NCBI GenBank assembly: GCA_947452455.1
Contig: CANGBX010000007.1
Span: 1-64,000, forward strand
Length of the DNA: 64,000 bases
Reading direction: 5' to 3'
From: Beijerinckiaceae bacterium
Lineage (GTDB): Bacteria > Pseudomonadota > Alphaproteobacteria > Rhizobiales > Beijerinckiaceae
Below, in pieces: positions 9,137-18,441 of the stretch. The notes below the pieces were generated by a model, which worked only from the letters and a program-made list of their open reading frames with translations, ran no database searches and had not been told where the DNA came from. Position numbers and translations under genes: made by a program. Position 1 is the stretch's first letter. Each line of letters opens with the position of its first letter.

Positions 9137-11190
9137 ATATTACAGGCATTGATATTGGCGGCACATTCACGGATCTCGTGGGTTGTGTAGATGGAAAGAT
9201 CGTAACGTCCAAAACATCGACGACGCCAGCTGATCCAACGCAAGGCGTGGCCCGTTCTCTAGAGCTTGCCGCTTGTGATCTCCCAAGCCTGGGCGAGGTG
9301 CTGCATGGCTCGACCATTGCCATCAACACGGTTCTTGAGCGCAAGGGATCGCGCACAGCACTGATCACGACCAAAGGCTTTCGCGATGTCTATGCCATCG
9401 GGCGCGGCAATCGCATTGAAGCGTTCAATCTGTGGTTTCACCGACCAAAGCCGCTCGTCGAGCGTCAATATACCTATGAGCTCAATGAGCGCATGAATGC
9501 GAAGGGTGAGGTTCTCATAGCTCTTGATCGTGCTGAAGTGGGCGCGCTGGTGAGTGAATTGCAAAAGCAGGGGATTGAAGCCGTTGCCGTCTGCTTCCTG
9601 CATTCCTACGCCAATCCCGATCATGAAAAAGTGGTTGGTGAATTGTTACGCGCGGCGCTGCCCTCGCTTTTTGTCACGCTCAGCCATGAGATTTTGCGCG
9701 AATTTCGTGAATATGAGCGCACCTCTACGACATCTCTGAATGCTTATGTCGGGCCGCGTGTGCGCAATTATCTGAATACGCTGGAGACCTATCTGCGCGG
9801 CGCCAAATTTGGTGGCCAAGTGCATATCATGCGTTCGAACGGCGGCGTAATGTCGTTGGATCAGGCACGAATGCAGCCCGTCTCAATGATGGAATCTGGT
9901 CCTGTTGCTGGCATGATTGGCGCGGGGCGTCTCGCGGCACATCTGGGACTGGAGCAATGTATCGGCTTTGATATGGGCGGCACGACCGCCAAATCATCTC
10001 TGATCACACGTGGCCAGCCTGCCATTGAAGATGGTTATGTCATTGGTGAGCACGCTTCTGGCCAGCCAATGCAATTGCCTGTTGTTGATATTGTCGAAGT
10101 GGGAAATGGCGGCGGTTCGATTGCCTGGGTTGATCCCGCAGGCGGGTTGCATGTTGGCCCTAAGAGTGCGGGCGCAGATCCGGGGCCAGCTTGTTACGGC
10201 AAGGGCTCGATGGACCCTGTTGTGACTGACGCTGATCTTGTTCTGGGCCGTATCAATGGTGAGCGTTTTCTAAATGGTGCCATGCAGCTTGATGTTGCTG
10301 CGGCACGCCGTGCGCTGGATGAAAAGGTAGGCAAGCCGCTGCGCATGTCGACTATGGAAGCAGCGCTTGGCGTGGCGACCATTTCTGACAGTAATATGTC
10401 GCTTTCGGTGCGTGCGGTTTCGGTCAACAAAGGCGTTGACCCTCGCGAAACCGCTATGATCGCTTTTGGTGGTGCAGGTCCGCTTCATGCCATTGCCATT
10501 GCTCGTGAGATCTTCATTCCCAAAGTCGTCATTCCCAAACTGCCTGGCACTTTCTCGGCGCTCGGCATGTTGATGGCCTCTTGGCGTCAGGATTTCGTGC
10601 GAACACTGGTCGGGCGGCTGGGCACCCTCGATCATGAGCTGGTTGAGCGTGTGTTCAACGAGCTGGCGGTTGATGGCAAAGCACAGATGCAGCGCGATGG
10701 TATTTCAGGCGATGTCGCTGATTTCCGCTTCTATGCGGATTTGCGTTATGTCGGGCAAGAACATGCGCTTGCCATCCGCATAGATGCGGCGAACATGTTG
10801 ACGAGTGATACACAAGCCGTGCGCAAGCTCTTTCATGAAGAGCATGACCAGCGTTATGGGCAGGCGGCCATAGAAGAGCAACTTGAAATCGTCAATTTAC
10901 GCCTTGTGTTGACAGCGCCGCGCGAAGACACAATGGCTGAACAATGGCTCACTGAAAAATGGGAGCCGACCGATAATGTCCCCGAGGCCGCACGTGATGT
11001 GGTCTATGATGATCCCGAAAAGCCTTTACGAGCCCGTGTTCTCTGGCGCCCGTCCATGCCAGCGGGCATGCAGATTACAGGGCCGGCTGTGATTGAAGAG
11101 CCCAATTCCACCATTCTTATTCATCCCGGCGACCTCGTGACCGTGACCGAAGCAGGTCATCTCATCGTCGATCTTGCGCGCAAGGATTGA
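9133..11190 (+). CDS. hyuA: Hydantoinase/oxoprolinase subunit A
   Basis: A 685-residue HyuA-family protein, the ATP-binding partner in ATP-dependent opening of cyclic amides such as N-methylhydantoin or 5-oxoproline. The phosphate-binding start NITGIDIGGTFTDLVG and the second actin-like motif CIGFDMGGTTAKSSLI near 275 are both present, as is GAGPLHA. The ATG at 9133 is chosen because the family motif begins right there and it overlaps the permease stop. HyuB follows directly. Acetophenone or acetone carboxylase subunits are related, but length and pairing fit HyuA/HyuB. The substrate is unproven. Confidence 0.9.
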   Translation: MNITGIDIGGTFTDLVGCVDGKIVTSKTSTTPADPTQGVARSLELAACDLPSLGEVLHGSTIAINTVLERKGSRTALITTKGFRDVYAIGRGNRIEAFNLWFHRPKPLVERQYTYELNERMNAKGEVLIALDRAEVGALVSELQKQGIEAVAVCFLHSYANPDHEKVVGELLRAALPSLFVTLSHEILREFREYERTSTTSLNAYVGPRVRNYLNTLETYLRGAKFGGQVHIMRSNGGVMSLDQARMQPVSMMESGPVAGMIGAGRLAAHLGLEQCIGFDMGGTTAKSSLITRGQPAIEDGYVIGEHASGQPMQLPVVDIVEVGNGGGSIAWVDPAGGLHVGPKSAGADPGPACYGKGSMDPVVTDADLVLGRINGERFLNGAMQLDVAAARRALDEKVGKPLRMSTMEAALGVATISDSNMSLSVRAVSVNKGVDPRETAMIAFGGAGPLHAIAIAREIFIPKVVIPKLPGTFSALGMLMASWRQDFVRTLVGRLGTLDHELVERVFNELAVDGKAQMQRDGISGDVADFRFYADLRYVGQEHALAIRIDAANMLTSDTQAVRKLFHEEHDQRYGQAAIEEQLEIVNLRLVLTAPREDTMAEQWLTEKWEPTDNVPEAARDVVYDDPEKPLRARVLWRPSMPAGMQITGPAVIEEPNSTILIHPGDLVTVTEAGHLIVDLARKD

Positions 11191-11192
11191 TC

Positions 11193-12875
11193 ATGACAAA
11201 GCCAGCGGCTCATCCCATCACTGTCGAAGTCGTCCGCAATTCAATTGTGGCCTATGCCGATGAAATGGCCAATGCCCTGTGCAAGGCCGCCTATAATATG
11301 ATGATCTATGAGGTGCGCGACTTCTGTTGCGGTCTCATCGACACGCAGGGTCGTATGATCTCGCAAAATCGCGGTGGTCTGCCGATCTTTCTTGCTGATC
11401 TCGGCGTTGCCGTCGAAGATGGCATCCGTCGATATGGTCTTGATGGTTTCAAGCCCGGCGACATTATGATCATGAATCATGGTGAGGTCTGCGGGCAGCA
11501 TCTGAACAATGTTGTCATTTATGCGCCATGTTTTGTTGATGGGCAGCTTGTCGCTTTTGCTGCCAATCGCGCCCATTGGGTGGATATTGGCGGCATGCGT
11601 ATCGGCTTTGGCTCCTCGCTGACCACCGAGATTTTCGCCGAAGGTCTGCAAATGCGCTCGCTGAAAATCTACGAGGCGGGAGTGCGCAATGAGACTCTTT
11701 GGCAGATCATTCAGGACAATGTCCGCTTCCCTGATGCGAGCTTGGGTGATCTACGTGCGCAGGTTGCCTCGTGCCAGCTTGGCGCGCGCCGCTATGGTGA
11801 GCTTGTCTCACGCTATGGGCTTGAAACAGTCGAGAGCTGCATTGAACGAATCTGGGAACAGGCTGACATTGCCGTGCGCAGCGTCATCGAAAAAATTCCA
11901 GATGGTGTTTATGAGGCTGAAAGCGCGCTCGACAATGACGGGCGCAATCTCGATCAGCCGATCCGCATCAAGGTTAAGGTGACGATCAAAGGGTCAGCCA
12001 TGTCGGTTGATTTCTCTGACATGAATCCCCAGACTTTCTCGCCGCTCAACTCTGGCAAGTCGGGCGGCATTGCGGCTGCGCGTGTTGCGTTCAAGGCGCT
12101 CACCTCGCCCGAGCTTGATGTTCACGACGGTTGTTTCCGCGCACTTGATGTCATCATTCCCGAGGGAACAATCGTCAGTGCCCGTCCGGGCGCGGCTATT
12201 GGCCTGTGGAGCATTGCGCTACCAACAACCATCGATACGATTCTCAAAGCGCTCGCACCTGCATTGCCCAATGTCATTCCCGCAGCCCACAAGGGCGATA
12301 TGGGAGGTTGCTCCTTCTATGGATACCGCGAGGATGGAAGCCGCTTCCTCTTGCTCAATATTTTTGGCGGCGGTTGGGGCGGGCGTCCGGGCGAAGACGG
12401 CGAGGATGCTAGCGTCTCTGTCTGTCAGGGCGATGTGCGCAACACGCCTGTTGAGCTGCAGGAAATTCGCTACCCTATGCTAATCGAAGAGCACGCTTTG
12501 CGGGAAGATTCCGGCGGTGCGGGGCAATATCGCGGCGGTCTTGGTGTGCGCATTACATATCGCGCGCTGGTTCCCTGCAAGGTCACCGTTAATTGTGAGC
12601 GTACCAAAGTGCCGCCATGGGGCCTTCAAGGCGGTGGGGACGCGGCGCATAATGTGGCCACCATCTATTCCGCTTCAGTGCCAGACCGTATTGTTTACAA
12701 GGGTACTGAAATTGCTCTGGCGCAGGGAGATTCTGTCACCTTCCTAACAGCTGGCGGTGGTGGCTATGGTGATCCAGGCAAGCGCACTAAAGCTAATCTG
12801 AAAAATGATCTGGATCAGGGCTTCGTTTCGCCTGAAAAGGCCAGCGCTTTATATGGTTGGCGCGCAGATGCTTGA
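11193..12875 (+). CDS. hyuB: Hydantoinase/oxoprolinase subunit B
   Basis: A 560-residue HyuB-family protein with the typical start ITVEVVRNSIVAYADEMA and the family segments GDIMIMNHGEVCGQHLNN and RAHWVDIGG. The glycine-rich GGAGQYRGGLGV lies near 443-454 and GGGGYGDP near the C-terminus. It is the partner of the adjacent HyuA. The ATG at 11193 is preferred over an in-frame TTG at 11187. The pair would hydrolyse an imported cyclic amide or imide with ATP in the cytoplasm. Confidence 0.91.
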   Translation: MTKPAAHPITVEVVRNSIVAYADEMANALCKAAYNMMIYEVRDFCCGLIDTQGRMISQNRGGLPIFLADLGVAVEDGIRRYGLDGFKPGDIMIMNHGEVCGQHLNNVVIYAPCFVDGQLVAFAANRAHWVDIGGMRIGFGSSLTTEIFAEGLQMRSLKIYEAGVRNETLWQIIQDNVRFPDASLGDLRAQVASCQLGARRYGELVSRYGLETVESCIERIWEQADIAVRSVIEKIPDGVYEAESALDNDGRNLDQPIRIKVKVTIKGSAMSVDFSDMNPQTFSPLNSGKSGGIAAARVAFKALTSPELDVHDGCFRALDVIIPEGTIVSARPGAAIGLWSIALPTTIDTILKALAPALPNVIPAAHKGDMGGCSFYGYREDGSRFLLLNIFGGGWGGRPGEDGEDASVSVCQGDVRNTPVELQEIRYPMLIEEHALREDSGGAGQYRGGLGVRITYRALVPCKVTVNCERTKVPPWGLQGGGDAAHNVATIYSASVPDRIVYKGTEIALAQGDSVTFLTAGGGGYGDPGKRTKANLKNDLDQGFVSPEKASALYGWRADA

Positions 12876-12892
12876 GTTTTGGGAGCTGCAAC

Positions 12893-13999
12893 ATGAGTCG
12901 TGAAGCATCCAGTGCGCGCAAGGCAGCGCTTAAAGACGCTATGCAGCGAGAGAAGATTGAGGTTCTCGTATTATTTGGCAACAATTGGCATGCCGATCAT
13001 CTGCGCTACGCAACAGACTTCGGAATCCAGGAAGGCCAAGGCATTGCACTCGTGCGCGAGGATGGAACGACGACGCTCATTCTCGATGATCCTGCAGAAT
13101 GCGAACGCGCGCGTCTTGATGGCTCTTGCGAAACTATTTTTGCGCCCGGTCTCGTGCAGGAGGCAAAGCGCCAATTGGCGCGCGCAGGCAATCACAATAT
13201 TGCAGCAGCTCCCTACCATCTTCTGCCCTATGGTCTGCTGCATGGTGAGAAAGATCTCCGTGTGCAGGATGGTGCCGCCATTATAGAGCGTCTCTTGATG
13301 ACCAAGATGGAAGTTGAGATTGCGGCCGTTCGACAAGCCGCGGCGCTAGCAGACGAGGGCTATGCCATTTTCCGTCAGGCCGCGCGCCCTGGTCGTAAGG
13401 ATTATGAGCTTGTGGCCGAGATGGAATCTTTCTTTCGCGCCAAGGGCGTGCCGGAAAATTTCATGATTGTCGGCGTCGGTGGACAAGAGGTGCGTGGCAT
13501 GGCGCCTCCCGGCGGCAAGATTCTCAAAGCAGGCGACATGGTCACCACCGAACTGACGCCCTGTTATGATGGCTATTACGCGCAGATCTGCCGCACGCTC
13601 GTTGTCGGGGAGCCCAGCGAAGCACAGCGCAAGGCTTTTAATGTCTATCTCGAAGCCATGATTGCCGGCATTGCTGCTGTGAAAACGGGCGTGACGGCAG
13701 CAGATGTGGCTAGGGCCGAAAATGATGTTTTCCGCAAATACGGGCTGGGTGATTATGTCACTTCAGAATATACGCGCGTGCGTGGGCATGGCATGGGCCT
13801 CTTTCCCGATCAGAAGCCGCATATTCTGGAGGATGTGAACATCCGCCTTGAGACAGGTATGACGCTGATTGTTCATCCCAACACTTATCATCCTGAAGTC
13901 GGCTATCTCGTTCTGGGCGATTCACTTGTCGTGCGAGAAGATGGTCATGAATTGCTCTGCGGAACGGCGCGAGAGCTTTTCTTCAATCCTGTGCAGTGA
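12893..13999 (+). CDS. Creatinase/M24-fold hydrolase, metal ligands not conserved
   Basis: A 368-residue protein with a creatinase N-terminal domain and a C-terminal pita-bread (M24) domain. In metallopeptidases the five metal ligands are D, D, H, E, E. Here the matching places show E220, Q231, a retained His in GHGMG (298-302), H328 in HPN instead of EPG, and D343. Most ligands are therefore lost, as in metal-independent creatinase, so it is unlikely to be a prolidase. It follows hyuB with a GGGAG site before the ATG. A C-N hydrolysis step after ring opening is plausible but is inference. Confidence 0.78.
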   Translation: MSREASSARKAALKDAMQREKIEVLVLFGNNWHADHLRYATDFGIQEGQGIALVREDGTTTLILDDPAECERARLDGSCETIFAPGLVQEAKRQLARAGNHNIAAAPYHLLPYGLLHGEKDLRVQDGAAIIERLLMTKMEVEIAAVRQAAALADEGYAIFRQAARPGRKDYELVAEMESFFRAKGVPENFMIVGVGGQEVRGMAPPGGKILKAGDMVTTELTPCYDGYYAQICRTLVVGEPSEAQRKAFNVYLEAMIAGIAAVKTGVTAADVARAENDVFRKYGLGDYVTSEYTRVRGHGMGLFPDQKPHILEDVNIRLETGMTLIVHPNTYHPEVGYLVLGDSLVVREDGHELLCGTARELFFNPVQ

Positions 14000-14005
14000 G
14001 GACCT

Positions 14006-15046
14006 ATGCGTCGCGGATTGATGGCCTGGGATCAGGCGGAAGTTCCTAAATCAGCGCTTGAGCAGCGTCTGGCGGTTTTGCGCGCGGTGATGAAAGACGA
14101 AGGCTTTGACGCCCTTGTTCTCTACACCAATATTGCGCGTGGTGCGTCCGTGTGGTGGCTCACTGGTTTCACGCCCTATTGGAATGAGGGTCTGTTGCAT
14201 GTGCCAGCCCAAGGCGAGATGGTTTTTGCCACCGCTCTTTCCAAACGTGTTGCGGAGTGGATTGAATCTGTGATGCCGGCAGGCCGGGTTGTTACAACAC
14301 CTAAGCCTGCAGCTTTAATTAGTGCGGGTCTTGTTAAGGATGGCGCTAAACGCATCGGTGTTTTGGAGCTTGATGATTTTCCTGCAGGCCATGCCAAGAT
14401 CATTCTGGAGACAGTGCCGGGTGCGCAACTGGTCGATGCAACTTTTGCCTTTGCGCGTGTACGATCAGGATCAGATGCTGTTGAGCGGGGCTTGCTTTTG
14501 AAAGCGGATGCGTTGGCGCGGGCCTCTTGCGCTGCTGTAGAGCTGAGCACACCTGATGCCCGTGCTTTCATGGCGCCTTGCGAGACGGTTGCGCGTCTGG
14601 GTGGTGCGGAAGAATGTTTTGCTTTAGCAAGCACTGATCTTGGGGCAAGTCGCGCGGCTGTGCGCACGGAGGCCATGGGAGCTCTGGGCGCTACGTTTGC
14701 GGCGCGTATTTCACTCGCTTACAAGGGTGCCTGGACGCGCCATGCGCGCAGTTTTGCGCGTGATGAAAAGCTGCAGGAAGCTTTTGATGCGGCACATGCC
14801 CGCCTTATGAATTTCAAACCCACTGATATGCTGAATCTTAGCGCTGTGCTGGCGAAGCATTTTGAAGGGCTTGGAGATCTCGTCGACTTCACAATCGAGC
14901 AGCCGCGCGGCTCTTATCCGCTGGCTGCCGTTGCTAATCACGCAGGCGCTGCGGAAGGTTTCAATCCGGCCGCGCCCTTTGTGCTTGATGTCGAGCTGCA
15001 AATCAATGGTGCGCGCTGGCTTGGCGCGCATCTTGTGGGTCTTTGA
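14006..15046 (+). CDS. Creatinase-like protein with degenerate M24 domain
   Basis: A 346-residue protein that aligns at its start with creatinase or Xaa-Pro peptidase N-domains (LEQRLAVLRAVMKDEGFDALVLY, WWLTGF). The later part is only vaguely M24-like: no GHG motif, no EPG motif and no aspartate pair are visible. It begins six bases after the preceding creatinase-fold gene and ends head-to-head with the minus-strand MmgE/PrpD gene (stops adjacent). It could be a non-catalytic partner or regulator of its neighbour. The function is unassigned. Confidence 0.68.
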   Translation: MRRGLMAWDQAEVPKSALEQRLAVLRAVMKDEGFDALVLYTNIARGASVWWLTGFTPYWNEGLLHVPAQGEMVFATALSKRVAEWIESVMPAGRVVTTPKPAALISAGLVKDGAKRIGVLELDDFPAGHAKIILETVPGAQLVDATFAFARVRSGSDAVERGLLLKADALARASCAAVELSTPDARAFMAPCETVARLGGAEECFALASTDLGASRAAVRTEAMGALGATFAARISLAYKGAWTRHARSFARDEKLQEAFDAAHARLMNFKPTDMLNLSAVLAKHFEGLGDLVDFTIEQPRGSYPLAAVANHAGAAEGFNPAAPFVLDVELQINGARWLGAHLVGL

Positions 15047-16339
15047 TCAGGTGAGGCAGGCGCCCAGCTCATGCGTCAGCGCCTTCACATCTACGCTGTG
15101 CAAAGGCGATTGTAGCGCATCAGCAATATGTCGCCCGCGCCCATTCGTGGCCTGCATAAATTTGGCGCGAATGCCCTTTGCATCTAGCGGTATATCCGGG
15201 TCGCCCAGCGCATCATGACATTGCGCCTCGCGCTGTGATCCGTCTTTCAGTGTGACCGTGACGCGCGCGGGCCATTTGCGCGGATAGTCAGCTTCAAATT
15301 GCGTATTCGCTACAACCTCGACGCAATGTGCGAGAGCTTCAACTGCTCCGGTCTTATCGCCAATGCTGCGATCCAGAGCCGCCATAGATTCGGGTGCGTG
15401 AGCGCATAGGCCCAATTGCCAGCCCACATTGACAATGCGCCCCAGTCGTCCGGGCGGCTGGCTGCTAATCATCAGTCGGTAGGCATTGGGCACAGCAACG
15501 GTGATCGTTGCGATCTGGTCAGGCATTAAGCCGTCGCGCAGGAGCGATTGAAAAGCATGAATGGCTGATGTTGTTTGCTTCGCGCAACAAAAGGGCTTGA
15601 TGCTTGTTTCGTAAAATAAGGGCTCAAGCAGGCGTAACGGCGCTGTATCAAGCGCAAGGCCATGGGTTCGTGTCATCCAGTCGCCATCAAGCAGGGTGGC
15701 ATCCCCCACATAATCGCGTGCAGCCAACATGGCTGCGGTGATTCCGCTGCGGCCAGCCAGCCCCGCCAAAAGCCAGCGGGCTGTTTTGCCTGGTGCGTGA
15801 CCGCCGGCTGCGCCGCTCGTTTGTTGAAGTGCCAGTGATAAAGCAGACGCGCTTTTGGCCGCATCGAGATTCAGCAAAACCGACGCCGCCGCTGCTGTCC
15901 CAAAAGGCGCGGCCAGATAAGTGGGCCAGATTCCCTTGGCCAGAATAGCCGGGGCATTCACAGCGCGCCCTAGACGCATCATGGCTTCATATCCATGCAC
16001 AATGGCGCGTGCGAGTTTTGTTCCGTCAGCGCCGGTGGCTTGCGCCAGAAGTAGGCTCGCAGGAATAATGACCGAGCCGCATGTTGTGCAGGAAGCGCGA
16101 TCGATATCATCGATTTCGGTCAGGCGCGTGACGGCAATAGCGCGCGTCACATCATTAAGCAGGCCTTCGCCTAAGGGCGACAAGGGCCCGTGCATGGAGC
16201 CGATAAGGTCGGCGCCTTCAGAAAAATGTTGTCCCGCGATCCAAGCACCGAGCGTATCTAGCACATGGAGTGAAAGTCTTTCACCATCGTCGACATGGCT
16301 GCCCAGATGGGCGGCAATGTCGTTCAGAACAGATGTCAT
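15047..16339 (-). CDS. MmgE/PrpD family protein (second copy)
   Basis: A 430-residue MmgE/PrpD-family protein with TEIDDIDRASCTTCGSVIIP near 74-93 at the place of the family's active-site loop, and FYETSIKPFCCAKQTT near 245. The double-cysteine stretches CTTCG and PFCC are unusual. It overlaps the upstream amidohydrolase gene by four bases and is the last gene of a leftward operon (19392 to 15047). It is clearly diverged from the protein at 2322-3680, so it is not a recent duplicate. Confidence 0.8.
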   Translation of the reverse strand: MTSVLNDIAAHLGSHVDDGERLSLHVLDTLGAWIAGQHFSEGADLIGSMHGPLSPLGEGLLNDVTRAIAVTRLTEIDDIDRASCTTCGSVIIPASLLLAQATGADGTKLARAIVHGYEAMMRLGRAVNAPAILAKGIWPTYLAAPFGTAAAASVLLNLDAAKSASALSLALQQTSGAAGGHAPGKTARWLLAGLAGRSGITAAMLAARDYVGDATLLDGDWMTRTHGLALDTAPLRLLEPLFYETSIKPFCCAKQTTSAIHAFQSLLRDGLMPDQIATITVAVPNAYRLMISSQPPGRLGRIVNVGWQLGLCAHAPESMAALDRSIGDKTGAVEALAHCVEVVANTQFEADYPRKWPARVTVTLKDGSQREAQCHDALGDPDIPLDAKGIRAKFMQATNGRGRHIADALQSPLHSVDVKALTHELGACLT

Positions 16340-17355
16340 TGCGCCGCTGCCATCTGCGACGGTGCATCCTTCAGATTGAGAATACGGCGCGCATTGTCAT
16401 AAAAGAGCTTCTGTCGATCGGCGTCGGACAGATTGAGCTCGTCGATCATGGACAGGCAGGTTGCTGGATCCCAGCACGGATAGTCCGTTCCATACATCAC
16501 ACGGTCGATGCCGTAATAATCAATGGCGAACCTCATGCCCGCAGGGTGCGGGCTCACGGTGTCGGTGTACATGCGTCGCAAATATTCGCTGGCGGGTTTT
16601 GGCAATTTTGCTGATTTGGTATTCTTGTCCATACGGCCCGATTGGTAGGGCAGGGCCCCGCCAGTGTGCGACATGATCAGTTTGAGATTTGGGTGGCGAT
16701 CCATCGTGCCTGACAGAACAAGACGCATGGCAGCCACGCTTACTTCCATCACGCGACCTAGCGAGAGAAACAACGCGCCATTATAACCATCGAGCATGTG
16801 GTTGAAGATGGCATCTGTCGGGTGCAGGAAAATGGGTAGATCGAGTTCTGCGCAGCGCGCATAGAAACTTTGCATGCGTTCCTGATCGATGCGCGGATCG
16901 GCGCCGATGGAACCCGGCAGATTGACGCCCATCAAGCCCAGGCGGCCAATAGCATCTTCCAGAACATCCATGGCGACTTTCTCGCTCTGGAAGGGAATGG
17001 CGGCGCTACCCCAGAAGCGACCTGGATAGCGGCGCTGCGCCCAGGCCATTTCCTCATTCCACTGAATGGCAAGATCGCGCCCCTCTGCTTCGGGCAGCGA
17101 TGAGAAGTAAACAGAAAACGGGCCAATAGAGCCGACCGCGTCTATGCGGTGCCCGAGCTTGTCCATATGGGCAAACTGATCATCAAGGTCGAACCAGTCC
17201 GGCCAGCTGTTCATCACATAATCAGGGCCGTCCTGTAGCACGCAGGTGTAACAACCCTTTTCATTGGGTTTGGCGAGCGGAAACGTGCTGCGTTTGCACA
17301 GCGTGTCGAAGACCGAGCGCGGCCACCAGTGAAAATGGGAGTCAATAATATGCAT
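16336..17355 (-). CDS. Amidohydrolase family protein (ACMSD-like)
   Basis: A 339-residue member of the amidohydrolase-2 family, which includes aminocarboxymuconate semialdehyde decarboxylase and related non-oxidative decarboxylases and hydrolases. The N-terminal metal motif is HIIDSHFHWWP (H-x-H), further ligand candidates are FLHPTD and IMSHTGG, and the final aspartate is in YGTDYP. The cell location is predicted cytoplasmic. It sits between a TctC-type binding protein and an MmgE/PrpD gene in a leftward catabolic operon. The substrate is unknown. Confidence 0.84.
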   Translation of the reverse strand: MHIIDSHFHWWPRSVFDTLCKRSTFPLAKPNEKGCYTCVLQDGPDYVMNSWPDWFDLDDQFAHMDKLGHRIDAVGSIGPFSVYFSSLPEAEGRDLAIQWNEEMAWAQRRYPGRFWGSAAIPFQSEKVAMDVLEDAIGRLGLMGVNLPGSIGADPRIDQERMQSFYARCAELDLPIFLHPTDAIFNHMLDGYNGALFLSLGRVMEVSVAAMRLVLSGTMDRHPNLKLIMSHTGGALPYQSGRMDKNTKSAKLPKPASEYLRRMYTDTVSPHPAGMRFAIDYYGIDRVMYGTDYPCWDPATCLSMIDELNLSDADRQKLFYDNARRILNLKDAPSQMAAAQ

Positions 17356-17426
17356 GGTCGCCGAGCCTCTCCGTGAAGCTTAAATCTAGCAGGTTTTTGT
17401 CATTTGAGGAGCCTTGTGCCCCCTCT

Positions 17427-18440
17427 CTATTGCTCGAATTCAGCCAGTTTCTTGGCCTTGGCAACTATCTCGGGCGAAACATGGGCTGTGCGCTCAATCA
17501 GGCTTTGCAGCTGTTCGCCCGACATGGGTGAGAGATCGAGATTGGCGCGACGGATGTCTCCGATAAAGTCGCTATCCTTCATTGTTTCCATGAAAGCCTT
17601 GCGCAAGTCAGCGACACGCTCAGCTGGTTGGCCGGGCGGCGAGGTGACGGCGCGCCCCACGCGGGAATTGCCAGCCAGGAAGTCCACGATCTGGCGCTCT
17701 TCTTCGTTGCGCGCAAATTTCGACAGCAGCGGAATATGCGTCAGGTCGGGGTGGGAATCGACACCCACCTGCACAAGTACATTGATCTTTTTGTCCCGGA
17801 TCCATTCGGGCTTTTCCGAGCGCAGCACGGCCCAAGGCTGGGTGAGTGCGTGAATCTCGCCCCGTTCCATCGCTAGGTTGGATTCTTGCGGGCCAGCATA
17901 GCCATTCAGCGCGCGCATGCGAAAGCCCATCATGTTTCGCATCATGGCGCTCAGCATGCGTGAATTTTGCCCAGCAGTAGCAATAATCAGTTCTTCGTTG
18001 AAAGCATCTTCGATCTTTTTCACGGGCGCTGTGTGCCAGGCAAAAATCACGGCGGCATTATCTGTGAGGCGTCCAATCCAGTTGAACTTCGTCACGTCCG
18101 CTTTTAGCGATTTAGGATCGAGAATCTGCGTCAGTCCGGCTGCCTGATCGATCATGCCGAGCACAGTACCATCACGGACTGCAATATTTCCAAGATGGTT
18201 GATGGCTGCAATGCTGCCGGCGCCGGGCATATTCTGGACAATCACATTGGGCTTGCCCGGTAGATGTTTTCCAATACTGCGCGCGACTGTGCGTGAATAG
18301 GTATCATAGCCATTGCCGACACCAAAGCCGATCACGAAAGTGACGGTCTTGCCTTTGTAAAAATCCTGCGCATGAGAAGGTGCGCTGCAGATAAGGGTCA
18401 GGCAAAGCCCGATAGAAAAACGCGCCAGTTTTCGCATCAT
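17427..18440 (-). CDS. TctC/Bug-type solute-binding protein (second)
   Basis: A 337-residue periplasmic binding protein with a signal peptide ending in SAPSHAQD and the family start DFYKGKTVTFVIGFGVGNG. HLPGKPNVIVQNMPGAGS is also present. The ATG at 18440 follows an AGGTCTTGAG site; the longer open frame runs back into the upstream amidohydrolase gene and lacks a secretion signal. Like the protein at 3703-4719 it has no TctA/TctB partner here. It lies in the middle of an operon with two amidohydrolases and an MmgE/PrpD protein. Confidence 0.88.
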   Translation of the reverse strand: MMRKLARFSIGLCLTLICSAPSHAQDFYKGKTVTFVIGFGVGNGYDTYSRTVARSIGKHLPGKPNVIVQNMPGAGSIAAINHLGNIAVRDGTVLGMIDQAAGLTQILDPKSLKADVTKFNWIGRLTDNAAVIFAWHTAPVKKIEDAFNEELIIATAGQNSRMLSAMMRNMMGFRMRALNGYAGPQESNLAMERGEIHALTQPWAVLRSEKPEWIRDKKINVLVQVGVDSHPDLTHIPLLSKFARNEEERQIVDFLAGNSRVGRAVTSPPGQPAERVADLRKAFMETMKDSDFIGDIRRANLDLSPMSGEQLQSLIERTAHVSPEIVAKAKKLAEFEQ

Positions 18441-18441
18441 C

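Noticed and set aside
12893-15046. Two active prolidases or Xaa-Pro aminopeptidases
   Set aside because: The metal-binding residues are replaced or missing in both proteins.
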